Part shown: positions 35,487 to 44,508 of the stretch, piece after piece | Position numbering within the stretch: the first letter of the stretch is position 1 | How the letters are laid out: each line of letters opens with the position of its first letter | Assembly (NCBI GenBank): GCA_029263095.1 | Contig: JAJCYA010000030.1 | Span: 1-64,000, forward strand | Direction of reading: 5' to 3' | Length of the DNA stretch: 64,000 nt | Source of the DNA: Acidimicrobiia bacterium | GTDB lineage: Bacteria > Actinomycetota > Acidimicrobiia > Spongiisociales > UBA11373 | Made by a program: the position numbers and the translations under genes | Notes under the pieces: model-generated | What the model was told of the DNA's origin: nothing | Database searches by the model: none | What the model saw: the letters and a program-made list of their open reading frames with translations, nothing else

Positions 35487-35563
35487 GTGCGATTCCTTAG
35501 TCAGTGGCGGCACTCGGCTAGGTCCCTCAGGTTATCGCCGCGCACCAGATCCTCGTCGAGCTT

Positions 35564-36589
35564 TCAAATCGTTCCTGAATCGATAGCAGTAACTACCCAG
35601 GGGATCACTTCATCGAGCATCTCGTCGAGCGTTGTGGTCGCCTCGAACCCGAGCACATCTCGCGCCTTGTCGGTGGCGGGGACGCGCCGCTGAACGTCGT
35701 GTTCAAACGGCGGGTCGTGGGCAACACGGATCTCTTCTCCCGGCCTCATGTGTGTCCAGATGTGCTCGGCCAATTCGAGAACCGTGGTCGATTGCGCGGT
35801 GGAGAGATTGAAGTCCTCGTTGAGCGCCTTGGGGCTCTCCATCGACATCCGGATACCGCGGGCCAGGTCGCCCCCATATGTGTAGTGCCTGATCTGGGAC
35901 CCATCCCCCAAGATCCGGAGCGGATCCTGGCCCTTGGCGACCTTTTGGATGAGGTCGGGGACGACGTGACTCATCGCCAGCTTCACGTTGCCGCTCAGGA
36001 TCTCCACGTCGCCGAGGGCTCGTCCTTCGCCCGTCCCGACACAATTGAACGGCCTCACGATCGTAAAGGGCAGCCCGTACTGGTCCTGGGCCGCCCTGGC
36101 GAAGTACTCGACGGCCAGCTTCTGAAAGCCGTACGACGAGAGCGGCGGTGGGACTTGGAGTTCCTGTCCTTCGGTCGACGGCCACTTGTCGGTGGATTCG
36201 AACACCATCGACGAGCTCATGTACGTGACCTTCTGGAGTCGACCCGCTCGATGGGCTTCGATGGCGGCGTCGCACGAGGAGGCGATGATCCGCTCGTTGG
36301 TGGCCAACAGGTCGTATTGGTACGTGTGGAAGTACGAGATTCCACCGATCATCGCTGCCCCAGCGACGAAGTGGTCGGCGTCCGCCAGCAGCTCTGAGAG
36401 GAGATTGGTGTCCTGGACATCGGCCTCAACCAGCCGGTAGTCGGGGTGATCGTCGTATGACCTCACCACCTTGCCGTATTTGGAGTGGTTGTCGATACCC
36501 GTCACCGAATACCCGTGGTCGAGCAACTCCTGGACCAAGTACCCACCGATGAATCCCGCCGAGCCTGTGACGACGACGTGCTTGCTCAT
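35564..36589 (-). CDS. NAD-dependent nucleotide-sugar epimerase/dehydratase
   Basis: 341 residues of the extended SDR family. Rossmann loop VVTGSAGFIGGYLVQE, TYMSSSMVFE, active-site SYGFQKLAVEYF (YxxxK), and FNCVGTGEGRALG in the substrate region. It is similar to UDP-glucose 4-epimerase-type and GDP-mannose-modifying enzymes; the exact reaction cannot be fixed. The ATG at 36589 shares one base with the upstream GT2 stop (TAATG). It forms one operon with the nucleotide-sugar dehydrogenase and GT2 genes upstream, so it probably prepares a sugar for the same glycan. Confidence 0.9.
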   Translation of the reverse strand: MSKHVVVTGSAGFIGGYLVQELLDHGYSVTGIDNHSKYGKVVRSYDDHPDYRLVEADVQDTNLLSELLADADHFVAGAAMIGGISYFHTYQYDLLATNERIIASSCDAAIEAHRAGRLQKVTYMSSSMVFESTDKWPSTEGQELQVPPPLSSYGFQKLAVEYFARAAQDQYGLPFTIVRPFNCVGTGEGRALGDVEILSGNVKLAMSHVVPDLIQKVAKGQDPLRILGDGSQIRHYTYGGDLARGIRMSMESPKALNEDFNLSTAQSTTVLELAEHIWTHMRPGEEIRVAHDPPFEHDVQRRVPATDKARDVLGFEATTTLDEMLDEVIPWVVTAIDSGTI

Positions 36590-37311
36590 TATTCCTCTCC
36601 CGCGTCGGGTATCGGACGGGCTGGGCCGAAGGCATGGAGCCACCAGCGCAGGTAGTAGGGGATCCACTTGGTGGTCTGAAAGTTGGACTCGCCAAGAGGG
36701 CGGTCACTCCACCTCGTGGGGATCTCGACAACCGGCAATCGGGCTCGCCGCGCCTTTGCCGTGAGTTCGATCCCGATCTCAAAGCCCCGGTCACTCTCCA
36801 CTCCAACCCCTCGGACGAACTCGGTCGAGTAGGCCTTGAAGGAGTTTGTGGCGTCGTGGGTGCCGACCCGGGCCAGGTAGCAGAGCGATAGCCCCGCAAG
36901 GCGTGACAGTGTTCGCTTTACGAACGGTCCGCCTATCTGCTCGCCACCCTTCATGTATCGGGAGGCAGCAGCGACCGCGGCCCCGTCCCTTACAAGCTGG
37001 GCCAGTTGTTCGATCTGCTCGGCGTCGTCACTGTCGTCGGCCATTGTGACGATGGCGACTGGTGCAGTGGCCGCCTCGAGCCCGAACCGGATTGCGTTGG
37101 CGGGTCCCCGGCCAATCGTGTTGAGCGCAGGACGGACTCGTCCGTCCTGCGCTGCGTACTCCTCGAGCACCGGTCGGGTCGTGTCCTCCAGCATGTCGTA
37201 GACGACGATGACTTCTGCGTTCGAGCCGATTGCGTCCAACACACGGTCGAGGCTCGGTCGGACGGCCTCTGCTTCGTTGTAGACCGGAATCACCACCGAC
37301 AGAGACGCCAC
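36589..37311 (-). CDS. Family 2 glycosyltransferase (dolichol-phosphate-mannose-synthase-like, soluble)
   Basis: 240 residues, without membrane helices. N-terminal LSVVIPVYNEAEAVRPSLDRVL, then VIVVYDMLEDTTRPVLEEY in place of the common VDDGSxDGT, TMADDSDD as the metal-binding acidic cluster, GGPFVKRTLSRLAGLSL and the conserved end region RWSDRPLGESNFQ. Relatives transfer sugars to polyprenyl phosphate or polar acceptors. Starts with GTG at 37311, only two bases after the dehydrogenase stop, so translation is coupled. Confidence 0.9.
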   Translation of the reverse strand: MASLSVVIPVYNEAEAVRPSLDRVLDAIGSNAEVIVVYDMLEDTTRPVLEEYAAQDGRVRPALNTIGRGPANAIRFGLEAATAPVAIVTMADDSDDAEQIEQLAQLVRDGAAVAAASRYMKGGEQIGGPFVKRTLSRLAGLSLCYLARVGTHDATNSFKAYSTEFVRGVGVESDRGFEIGIELTAKARRARLPVVEIPTRWSDRPLGESNFQTTKWIPYYLRWWLHAFGPARPIPDAGEE

Positions 37312-37313
37312 GG

Positions 37314-38516
37314 TCAGACCCTCACTCCGTCGCCGCGCAGATTCCAGATGTCGACGACTGGGAGATCGGTCTCCAGCTCGGCGTAGACGCGGTGCGGGGC
37401 ACCGATGATCAAGAGGTCGGACCGATCGAGGGCCGCGTCGAGCGAGACCAGGTTCGGATCGTCGGTGACATAGGGATCAGTACCCAGCACGTCCAAGGCC
37501 TTGTAGCGCAGGATTCTCTTGAGCTTGTAGCTGAGGCTGGACCGGGTGTCATCGGACTCGGCCTTGAATGCCATACCCAGGATCCCGACGGTGGAGGTGC
37601 TCAGGTCGTGCGATTGCTCTATCTGGGACACGACGTAGAGAGGAAGCCCTTCGTTGATCATCATCGCTGCGTGGCCCAGGCTGAACTGGTTGTTGTTGAA
37701 TGCGGCGAGTTGCATTGTGTCCTTGAAGAGGCAAGGTCCCGCTGCAAAGCCGGCGCGGGGAAGATCGGCGGCCCGGGGGTACCCTTCGCTGAGTCCTTCT
37801 CGTATCCGCTCGTAGTCGAGTCCGTAGCTGTTGGCGATCATGAAGAGCTGGTTGCTCGTCGCGAACTTGATGTATCGCCAGGTGTTTGTGAACAGCTTGG
37901 CGAGTTCGGCTTCTTCGGGCTCCAGATGGACGATGTGGTCGGTGAGGTGGCGGAACAACTCCGCGGCTCGGTTCTGGCCGGTCTCGGTGCGGCTCCCCAG
38001 GATCTGGGGTAGCTCGTACAGCTCGGTCATCGCCTTCCCTTCGGCGATGCGTTCCGGTGCTCCGACGACATCGATGTCAAGGCTCCGCTCGGCCACCAGT
38101 GCCTCGACGAGGGCCGTTACCCCGGGAAACACCGTGCTGCGGAGCACCAGGAGCTGTCCATCTCGCAGATGATCGGCAACGTCTGCGATCGCTCGGCGAA
38201 CCGCCCACGGATCCGGGTTGAGATGCTCATCGACGGGAGTGCCGACCACGACCACAATGCTCTCGGCATTGGAAAGCGTCGATGGATCAACTGTCGCGGT
38301 GAGACGACCGGAATCGACTGCCTCCCTGAGCTTGTCCGGGGCTCCCGGTTCGAGGAAGGGCATTGATCCTTTGTTGATCAGGCCGACAGCAGCCTCATCG
38401 ATGTCGTAGAGGACCACGTCGAGCCCTTCGGTAGCGAGGGCTATTCCCAACGGCAGACCAACGTGTCCGCAGCCTCCCATGATGGCGACAGCTTTCGAGA
38501 ACGATTCAGGTTTCAT
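37314..38516 (-). CDS. Nucleotide-sugar 6-dehydrogenase (UDP-Glc/UDP-ManNAc dehydrogenase family)
   Basis: 400 residues. NAD-binding loop IMGGCGHVGLPLG near the N-terminus, VVVVGTPVDEHLNPD, ELAKLFTNTWRYIKFATSNQL, the catalytic Cys in GFAAGPCLFKDTMQL (about residue 260), and the C-terminal domain with GILGMAFKAESDDTRSS. It oxidises the C6 hydroxyl of a UDP-hexose to the uronate; whether UDP-glucose or UDP-ManNAc is used is not decided. The ATG at 38516 follows an AAGAGG ribosome site. It is the first gene of a tight cluster with the GT2 and epimerase genes; a 127-base gap separates it from the GT-C gene upstream. Confidence 0.93.
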   Translation of the reverse strand: MKPESFSKAVAIMGGCGHVGLPLGIALATEGLDVVLYDIDEAAVGLINKGSMPFLEPGAPDKLREAVDSGRLTATVDPSTLSNAESIVVVVGTPVDEHLNPDPWAVRRAIADVADHLRDGQLLVLRSTVFPGVTALVEALVAERSLDIDVVGAPERIAEGKAMTELYELPQILGSRTETGQNRAAELFRHLTDHIVHLEPEEAELAKLFTNTWRYIKFATSNQLFMIANSYGLDYERIREGLSEGYPRAADLPRAGFAAGPCLFKDTMQLAAFNNNQFSLGHAAMMINEGLPLYVVSQIEQSHDLSTSTVGILGMAFKAESDDTRSSLSYKLKRILRYKALDVLGTDPYVTDDPNLVSLDAALDRSDLLIIGAPHRVYAELETDLPVVDIWNLRGDGVRV

Positions 38517-38643
38517 GGACTCGACCTCTTGGATTGCTGATCGGCTCTGGTGACCCGCTCTTGTGAGTTCGACGGGTCGCAGCCAAGCATCGCCGGGCAG
38601 CGGGAACACTACCGCGGCGACCTGTCGCCGATGCCGCCGACGT

Positions 38644-40512
38644 TCAGTTGTCGATCCTTGTCTCGAACGCCGAATCTATCGAGAGCTCCCCATCGCCAAA
38701 ACAGATGAGTCGCTCAGACTGGCGTGTGCCGCCGTCGGAGGGCGGGTGCCACACGATGGTCTTTGTGGCTGATGGGATGGCGATGAGTCCCTCGCGAGTC
38801 TCGGCCCGTGCGGTCCCATCGGTGCTGATGGTGAGCCACGCAGAGTCGGAGCCAGCCGGGATTTCCAATGCGTCGGTTCCATCACATGTGATGGAGGTTC
38901 CTGAAAGGGTGAGTGGCCGCACGATGGCGTTGGTGGGCTGACCTTCGGTCACGGAGGCCATGATCTCGACTGAACCAAGTTCCTCAGCGCTGGCACCCAG
39001 GATCAGGCCGTTCCTACTGACGGGAGCAAACCATTGGCGCACCGAGGCGTACTCGACACTCGGTCCTTGGGGGTCGTCGGTCCAAAGCAGCCGGTAGCGG
39101 TCCAGATCAGCTCGGCTTGCCATGAGCGAGACGGTGAGAGGGGGTTCCCGAAGCATCATCCCTCTCCGGTCTGCGTAGTAGAAGATGTGCGGAGACCAGC
39201 TGAAGCGGGTGGTGGCGCGCACCATTGAGTACTCATCCGCGTCGGTGAGATCGGCAATCTCTCGTGAGGCCTCGGGTGGACCGAACTCGGTGTACGCAGG
39301 GTTCCAGTAGTTCTGCGCAAAACCGAGGGTGGCCGCGACCCAGAGGATCGTGATTGCGCCGAGCGTTGGTACGACCCATCGCTTGCTGATACGCATCCAG
39401 ACCGCGGTGGTTCGAATGCCGATCGCGAGCAGGGCGGCCAGGGCTGGGGTGATGGCAGCGAGGTAGTAGTCGTGTGCCAGGTAGAGGTTGAAGAAGCCGC
39501 CGATGGCGAGCAGCGGAACCAACAGCATCCCGATCCAGAATCCCCGATGACGTCCGATCGCAACGACCGCGATCACGGCAATGATCAACCAGCCTCTTCC
39601 GATGATGAGCGTGTCGATGCGGTCGAGAATGACATTGAGATTGTCTCCGCTGAGACGCTGCTCAATCGTTCCGACGTTCCAGCTGCGGAGTGCACCAGAC
39701 GTCAACCAAGCCGTGGTGTCGCTCGCTCGCTTCACCGCATCGGAGTGGAGCGTCCAGGAGAGGCTGGCCAGGGCCGGTACGGCGAGAATCGTCAAGAAGG
39801 CTGGGCGGAGTCGAGTCTGAAACCATTGCTTTGCGCCGAGCCTGATTGACTTCTCGGACGGCAAGCTGAACAGCAGGATTGGTGCGATCCACGGGATGGC
39901 AGTGGTCACTTTTACTGTTGCTGCGATCGCGCCGAGGAAGCCTGCAACCGCGGCCCATCGCCAGTTGGAAGTCTGTCGCCACCGGATCGCAGAGATGACC
40001 CATCCGAGTGCAGCAGCCGTTGCCATGTATTCGATGAGTGAGGCCCGACTCCACAGGATCGCGAAAGGGGAGAAGGAGAACACGATCAGGGCGATGGCCG
40101 CGACGAGGCGATCGGTGGTGAGCCGCATCAGCGTCCAGAGCGCTCCCGCGGTGAGGATGAAGAAGCCGAGACCAACGAGGCGGTTGGCGGCGTCCGCACC
40201 GATCCCCCACGACATGGGGATGCTCGCCAGCGCTTGGAATAGAGGGAACTCGAACGGGATAGACCACGGAGAACCCAGTACCGGGACGATCGGTCGCAGC
40301 AGATCGATGCCGACCCTATGGAACTCGAGTGTCTGGAATGCTGTCTGTGTTTGGCGAAATGAGTGTGCCTCGAGCAATCGCTGATCGAGCGTGGGGAAGC
40401 GCGTGATGATGATGGCGATCAGGACACCGACCAGTAGCACCCACTCCCACCGCAGCACGCGCGGCCATGCAGCTCGGTCGGTGTCGGAGTCGGCCTGGTC
40501 AGTGTGGGTCAT
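38644..40512 (-). CDS. ArnT/PMT-like GT-C glycosyltransferase (multi-pass membrane)
   Basis: 622 residues. About eleven hydrophobic helices lie in the first 430 residues, beginning at WEWVLLVGVLIAIIITRF. The first extracytoplasmic loop contains TLDQRLLEAHSFRQTQTAFQT, placed like the acidic catalytic loop of GT39-type enzymes. The C-terminal ~190 residues form a soluble domain likely outside the membrane. Such enzymes transfer sugars from polyprenyl-phosphate donors. ATG at 40512 is chosen (MTHTDQADSD); the long open frame upstream is Cys-rich nonsense. It diverges from the flippase gene over a 134-base spacer. Confidence 0.75.
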   Translation of the reverse strand: MTHTDQADSDTDRAAWPRVLRWEWVLLVGVLIAIIITRFPTLDQRLLEAHSFRQTQTAFQTLEFHRVGIDLLRPIVPVLGSPWSIPFEFPLFQALASIPMSWGIGADAANRLVGLGFFILTAGALWTLMRLTTDRLVAAIALIVFSFSPFAILWSRASLIEYMATAAALGWVISAIRWRQTSNWRWAAVAGFLGAIAATVKVTTAIPWIAPILLFSLPSEKSIRLGAKQWFQTRLRPAFLTILAVPALASLSWTLHSDAVKRASDTTAWLTSGALRSWNVGTIEQRLSGDNLNVILDRIDTLIIGRGWLIIAVIAVVAIGRHRGFWIGMLLVPLLAIGGFFNLYLAHDYYLAAITPALAALLAIGIRTTAVWMRISKRWVVPTLGAITILWVAATLGFAQNYWNPAYTEFGPPEASREIADLTDADEYSMVRATTRFSWSPHIFYYADRRGMMLREPPLTVSLMASRADLDRYRLLWTDDPQGPSVEYASVRQWFAPVSRNGLILGASAEELGSVEIMASVTEGQPTNAIVRPLTLSGTSITCDGTDALEIPAGSDSAWLTISTDGTARAETREGLIAIPSATKTIVWHPPSDGGTRQSERLICFGDGELSIDSAFETRIDN

Positions 40513-40632
40513 CGCCGTGTCATTCAGGCTGGGGAGAAGGACGGTACCCGCGATTGTCGCTGCACATTGTCCCTGAGACCTGCATTGGTATCCACAATTC
40601 CCGCACCTCGAATGCGCCCTCCCGTCACTGTG

Positions 40633-40638
40633 TATCGT
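40633..40638 (+). promoter_or_regulatory. Candidate -10 hexamer for the flippase gene
   Basis: TATCGT lies eight bases before the GTG at 40647 within the divergent spacer. Spacing is near the leaderless pattern seen elsewhere in the window. Confidence 0.35.
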
Positions 40639-40646
40639 CCCTGCTC

Positions 40647-41966
40647 GTGTCCAGTCAGAACCCGGTGACCTCTTCCCAACCTGTTGCGCCTTCAGGCAGC
40701 ACAGAACGGCGGCGTGGTCTGTCCGGTACGTCGGCAATGCTGCTGGGGACGGTGGCCGCCATAGTCGGGTCGTATGTGTTCATCCTCGTTGGCGCCCGCT
40801 CCCTCGGCGAGGATGTGTTTGCTCTCGTGGTGGTGATGTGGACGCTGCTCTTCCTTGGCCTCACGGTCTTCCTCATCCCGGTGGAGCAACTCATCATCAG
40901 GAAGCTCACTCTTGGCGGGGGTGAGGCGTCCGCCCTCCGTGACTCGTGGAAGGTCATCGGCTCTGTGGTGGCTGGGGCGACCCTCTTGGCGGTGGTTTTC
41001 GCCGTCGCCGCTCGGGGCAGCCTCCTCGACGACGATCTCGCCTTTGTTCCTGTGGCAGCACTCATGTTCCCGCTCCACGCACTTCTGTTGATCGGACGAG
41101 CGTTTCTCGCTGGTCGCGGTCGCTTTGCGGCCTATGGGGCCGCCGTCGCTCTCGACGCGTTCGGCAAGGCGGGAGGTGCAGTTCTGGTCGCGCTGGCAGG
41201 TTGGGGACCAGTTGCTCTGGCCTGGGCTCTCATTCTTTCCCCCCTCCTGGTGTTGATAGTCCGTCCCTTCCGGGAAGTCTCCGGCGCCGAATCCGTCGAA
41301 ACCATCGCTCCCATGCTCGAGCGCTCCGATCGACGGTTCATGGCTGGATTCCTGCTCGCAACGGCTGCGTCGCAGACGGTCTTGGCCGCCGGACCTCTTG
41401 TCGTAGGAGCACTGGGTGCGTCGAGTGCCGCGATCAGCGTGTTCTTTACTACTACGACCCTGTTCCGCGGTCCGATGAGCGCTTCGTACAACCTTCTGGC
41501 CCGCGTTCTTCCTGGGCTCACACGAAGTGCCGCCGCAGGTGACCATGACGCAGTCAACCGGTTGGCGCGCAACGTTGCTGTCGCGGGCGTGTTGGCTGCC
41601 GGTCTGGTTGGAGTGGCGGCTGCGGTGGCGGGACCTCCGGTGGTCCAGTTGGTGTATGGGAGCGGTTACCGGCCGACCGCGACCTTGGCGGCGCTCGCTG
41701 CGGCAGGTGTGATCGTCGGGATCGTTGGCCTCGGCATCACCCAGGTGTTGGTGGGCAGAGGCGAGACCGATCGGATGGCGGTGGCCTGGTTGGTGGCTGT
41801 GGCGGCCGCTGCGTTGGCCATCATCGTCGTTCGATCCGACCCGACCATTCGTGTTGTTGCCGGCTTTCTCACAGGAGAGGTGGTTGCCCTTGCCGGCTTG
41901 ACTGTGTCGGCGTTGGTGAAGCCACGGCGGCCTCTTCCTGCTCCGGTGTCCGACACCGCGCTCTAG
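40647..41966 (+). CDS. Wzx-like polysaccharide flippase (MOP superfamily)
   Basis: 439 residues with about twelve membrane helices. The pattern of paired helices, an early ARSLGEDVFALVVVMWTL segment, and the second half opening with RFMAGFLLATAASQTVLAAGPLVVGAL fits the MOP (MATE/Wzx/MurJ) transporter fold. It probably flips lipid-linked oligosaccharide across the membrane for the glycan made by the surrounding genes. GTG at 40647 is taken as the start; the frame is open further upstream but translates to Cys/Arg-rich sequence. Its last four bases overlap the convergent LigD-polymerase stop. Confidence 0.82.
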   Translation: MSSQNPVTSSQPVAPSGSTERRRGLSGTSAMLLGTVAAIVGSYVFILVGARSLGEDVFALVVVMWTLLFLGLTVFLIPVEQLIIRKLTLGGGEASALRDSWKVIGSVVAGATLLAVVFAVAARGSLLDDDLAFVPVAALMFPLHALLLIGRAFLAGRGRFAAYGAAVALDAFGKAGGAVLVALAGWGPVALAWALILSPLLVLIVRPFREVSGAESVETIAPMLERSDRRFMAGFLLATAASQTVLAAGPLVVGALGASSAAISVFFTTTTLFRGPMSASYNLLARVLPGLTRSAAAGDHDAVNRLARNVAVAGVLAAGLVGVAAAVAGPPVVQLVYGSGYRPTATLAALAAAGVIVGIVGLGITQVLVGRGETDRMAVAWLVAVAAAALAIIVVRSDPTIRVVAGFLTGEVVALAGLTVSALVKPRRPLPAPVSDTAL

Positions 41967-42955
41967 GGGTCCATCTTCCGCTTGCTCGGTTGCACCCTGG
42001 GCGGCTCGCCCGGCATTTTGGGATAGTGCGGCGGCCACGGCGCATCTCCTATGCCCCGCTCCTCGTCTAGGCGTACCAGTTCCAAGAGTGACGTCAGATC
42101 ACCTGCGGCGTCGTCGATTCCTGCGGCGACATCTCCGATTGCCCTATACCGCTCTCGGAAGGCGAGTATCGACCAATGGCTTGGTTCGATCGACTCGAGT
42201 TCGTCCCAGGTGAACGGTGTGGACACGAAACCGGTGTGGCGCACGCTGTAGGCGGATGCGATCGTCTTGTCCCGAGCGTTCTGGTTGTAGTCGATGAACA
42301 CGCCGTCGCGTTCCTCCTTCCACCACGAAGTGGTGGCCAAGCGCTCGGTACGGCGTTCCACTTCTCGGGCCAGTGCCAAGCCGGCGCGACGCACCTCGAA
42401 GTAGTCCCACTCAGGTTTCACCCTCACGTACACGTGGATTCCCCGGTTTCCGCTCGTCTTGGGCCAGGCAACGAGATTGTGTTCGGAGAGCAGCTTGCGA
42501 CACTCTTCTGCCACTCGTCGGCAGTGGTCGAATTCGTAGTCCCTTGTCGGGTCGAGATCGAGTCGCAATTCGTCTGGATGGTCGAGGTGGTCGATCCGGG
42601 CGTTCCAGGGGTTGAGATCGAGTACCCCCAGTTGCACCTGTTCGATGATGTCGGCCACGTCTTGCACATACGGCATCCTCCCGGGTCGAGCCGAGACGAA
42701 CCGAACGGCAGCCGAGTGCGTGATCGTTCCGGGAGCACGCTTGGTGAAGAAGAAGTCCTCGTCGGCTCCGGCCGGCCAGCGCTTGAGTGATGTGGGTCTG
42801 CGCAGCACGCCGCTCACCGCTCCATCTGCACAGCCAAGGTAGTGCTCGGCGATGTCGAGTTTGGTGAGTCCACTATCCGGGAAGATGACTCGGTCCGGGC
42901 TCGACAGCCGCACCGGTCGCCCCGCCGCCTCGATCATGATCTCGTTCTTTGCCAC
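41963..42955 (-). CDS. LigD-type polymerase/primase domain protein (PolDom)
   Basis: 330 residues, a stand-alone NHEJ polymerase. Visible are PDRVIFPDSGLTKLDIAEHY at the start, the LKRWPAGADEDFFFTKRAP segment, the metal DxD in RLDLDPTRDY, KTSGNRGIHVYVRV with the active-site His, and DYNQNARDKTIASAYSVR near residue 225. It adds nucleotides during end repair. The ligase half of a full LigD is missing; a LigC-type ligase is at 29277-30296. The GTG at 42955 is one base after the stop of the broken hydrolase gene upstream. It sits within the glycan locus with no functional link to it. Confidence 0.93.
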   Translation of the reverse strand: MAKNEIMIEAAGRPVRLSSPDRVIFPDSGLTKLDIAEHYLGCADGAVSGVLRRPTSLKRWPAGADEDFFFTKRAPGTITHSAAVRFVSARPGRMPYVQDVADIIEQVQLGVLDLNPWNARIDHLDHPDELRLDLDPTRDYEFDHCRRVAEECRKLLSEHNLVAWPKTSGNRGIHVYVRVKPEWDYFEVRRAGLALAREVERRTERLATTSWWKEERDGVFIDYNQNARDKTIASAYSVRHTGFVSTPFTWDELESIEPSHWSILAFRERYRAIGDVAAGIDDAAGDLTSLLELVRLDEERGIGDAPWPPHYPKMPGEPPRVQPSKRKMDP

Positions 42956-42956
42956 G

Positions 42957-43441
42957 TCAGTTGCCCTCAGAGCCGAGGAGTGCGTCGAGCCGATCGAAGC
43001 TCTCGACGATCGCGTTCACCATCCGATCACGCTTCCGGTCCCCGTAGAAAGGGTGCTCGGGTATGAGCGACGCGATATCCCGGTCGAGCAGCAGCCGGCC
43101 AGTCTGGTACGTGTCGTGTGGTGCTCGTCGTTCCAACCCGGATGGAGTAGGACGATGCGTTGGGGCTCCGGCCACCTCGTCAGCCATCGCGCCCGGACCT
43201 GTTTCACCCGATCAGGCAGTCGTCCCAGAGGGCTCTCGAACGAGACATCACGCACAATTGTGCTCCCCGACCGCCCGGCAGGGCGCTGCACCAAGTTGAT
43301 CGACGCGATCGGCGGTGACTGGCCGACTTCCTCGAGATGGAGATCAATGACTGTTTGGTCGCCCCAACCCATGTTGAAGGGCTGCTTCTCGGGGGGCCTG
43401 AGCGCAGAAGCGAAGGCGGCGGCGCGGTCGAGCCAGTGCAT
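42957..43441 (-). pseudogene. Frameshifted and truncated alpha/beta-hydrolase gene (ABHD18-like)
   Basis: Two reading frames join into one protein. From ATG 43441 the first gives MHWLDRAAAFASALRPPE, FNMGWGDQTVIDLHL and VLLHPGWNDEHHTTRTRLAG; near 43100-43115 (a GCTGCTGC stretch) homology moves to another frame giving LLLDRDIASLIPEHPFYGDRK, which ends at 42957. The combined pattern (HPGxxDHxxxR then ASLxPEHPFYGxRK) resembles the N-terminal part of ABHD18-type hydrolases. The later part with the Ser nucleophile (GxSxGG) is absent. A one-base loss or a sequencing error explains the shift, but not the missing C-terminus. The family call is from memory of motifs. Confidence 0.6.
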
Positions 43442-43476
43442 GGGTGGAAACTACAGCGCGCACCGCGATCGTCGAG

Positions 43477-44505
43477 TCATGTCTTGTTGATGAGGTTGCA
43501 GTACGCGAGAACGCACAGATTCTCTCCGTCACGGATGGCTACGACGGCTCGGTGGTACCCGTTCGGTTCGATCTTCGGGAAACTGATTCGCACCCGATAG
43601 TCACCACCATGAACTAGGGGTGCCAGAACCGCGCATCGGTAGTCCTTGATCTCGGTCCTGGGCCCCGGATATCGCTCGTTGAGGTATTGAAGGATCGATT
43701 CGCTTGCGACCTGGTCGTGACGGAACGCGTCGTCGAAGTCGAACTCATCAACCTCTCGCACCGAGGCCGAAAACAGCGGATTCAAGTGGACAGTCAGCTG
43801 CGATTGAGTGAATTCGAAACCCTCCCTGACCCAGGTGCGCTGGACGGCCACATTTTGGACTTGAGTCGACACACTCATTCGTGTCGCCCCGAGTTCCCGA
43901 AGACGCCGTTTGGTGAGCCGGAGGATGTCTGTGTACACCCCGTGTCCCGCTGCATCAGGAATCACTCCGTACAAGATCCCAGCACTCTCGTCCCGCTTGA
44001 TGGTGCATGTGGCGAAACCGACAGCGGCGTCGTCGAGCTCCGCAATGAAGGCCATCTTGTCGTCGGCGTCGATGAATGAGGAAGCCCACTCGGAATACCC
44101 AGCAAGGGCATTTCGAGTGTCGAGCAGTGGATTCGCCGAGTAGTGGTTCTTGTAGCCCAGGAATATCGTACGAACCAGTGAATCGAGCTTCGCCTCGTCT
44201 CGGTGGCGAAGCTGCCGAAGCTCCAGAGAGGGATTTCGCAGCTCACTCATTTCGGACGTCAGATCTGCGTCATATCGAACGAGGGTATCTGCCACCAGAT
44301 AGGGCAGGCCGACTCGATCTAGTCTGTGGAGTCCGGTCGCCTCGTCCGCTGGTACGCGGAGGAAGACGACGTCGGCACGTTCGCGATTGATGAGGCCTAG
44401 GAGCCGCAGCTCCTCGATGTGGTCCGCCGTATACCTGTAGATCTTCAGTCCGAATCGCTTGGATTCTGTCGGGGAAAACTCCAGATCGATCGGTTGCTCC
44501 GACAC
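43477..44505 (-). CDS. GNAT-family N-acetyltransferase (candidate amino-sugar acetyltransferase)
   Basis: 342 residues. A central GNAT fold (about 95-235) is recognised by the acetyl-CoA region ILYGVIPDAAGHGVYTDILRLTKRRL and the following helix with VQNVAVQRTWVREGFEF. The C-terminal ~100 residues (from about 245) form another alpha/beta segment that I cannot assign. WecD-like enzymes acetylate dTDP-4-amino-4,6-dideoxy sugars, and the gene lies in an operon with an RffA-type aminotransferase, so a sugar acetyltransferase role is plausible. It starts with GTG three bases after the GT2 stop. Confidence 0.7.
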   Translation of the reverse strand: MSEQPIDLEFSPTESKRFGLKIYRYTADHIEELRLLGLINRERADVVFLRVPADEATGLHRLDRVGLPYLVADTLVRYDADLTSEMSELRNPSLELRQLRHRDEAKLDSLVRTIFLGYKNHYSANPLLDTRNALAGYSEWASSFIDADDKMAFIAELDDAAVGFATCTIKRDESAGILYGVIPDAAGHGVYTDILRLTKRRLRELGATRMSVSTQVQNVAVQRTWVREGFEFTQSQLTVHLNPLFSASVREVDEFDFDDAFRHDQVASESILQYLNERYPGPRTEIKDYRCAVLAPLVHGGDYRVRISFPKIEPNGYHRAVVAIRDGENLCVLAYCNLINKT

Positions 44506-44508
44506 GCC

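Noticed and set aside
40692-42038. Long open frame opposite the flippase gene
   Set aside because: The translation is Ser/Arg/Gln/His-rich without hydrophobic or motif structure, while the plus strand encodes a clear multi-helix transporter.
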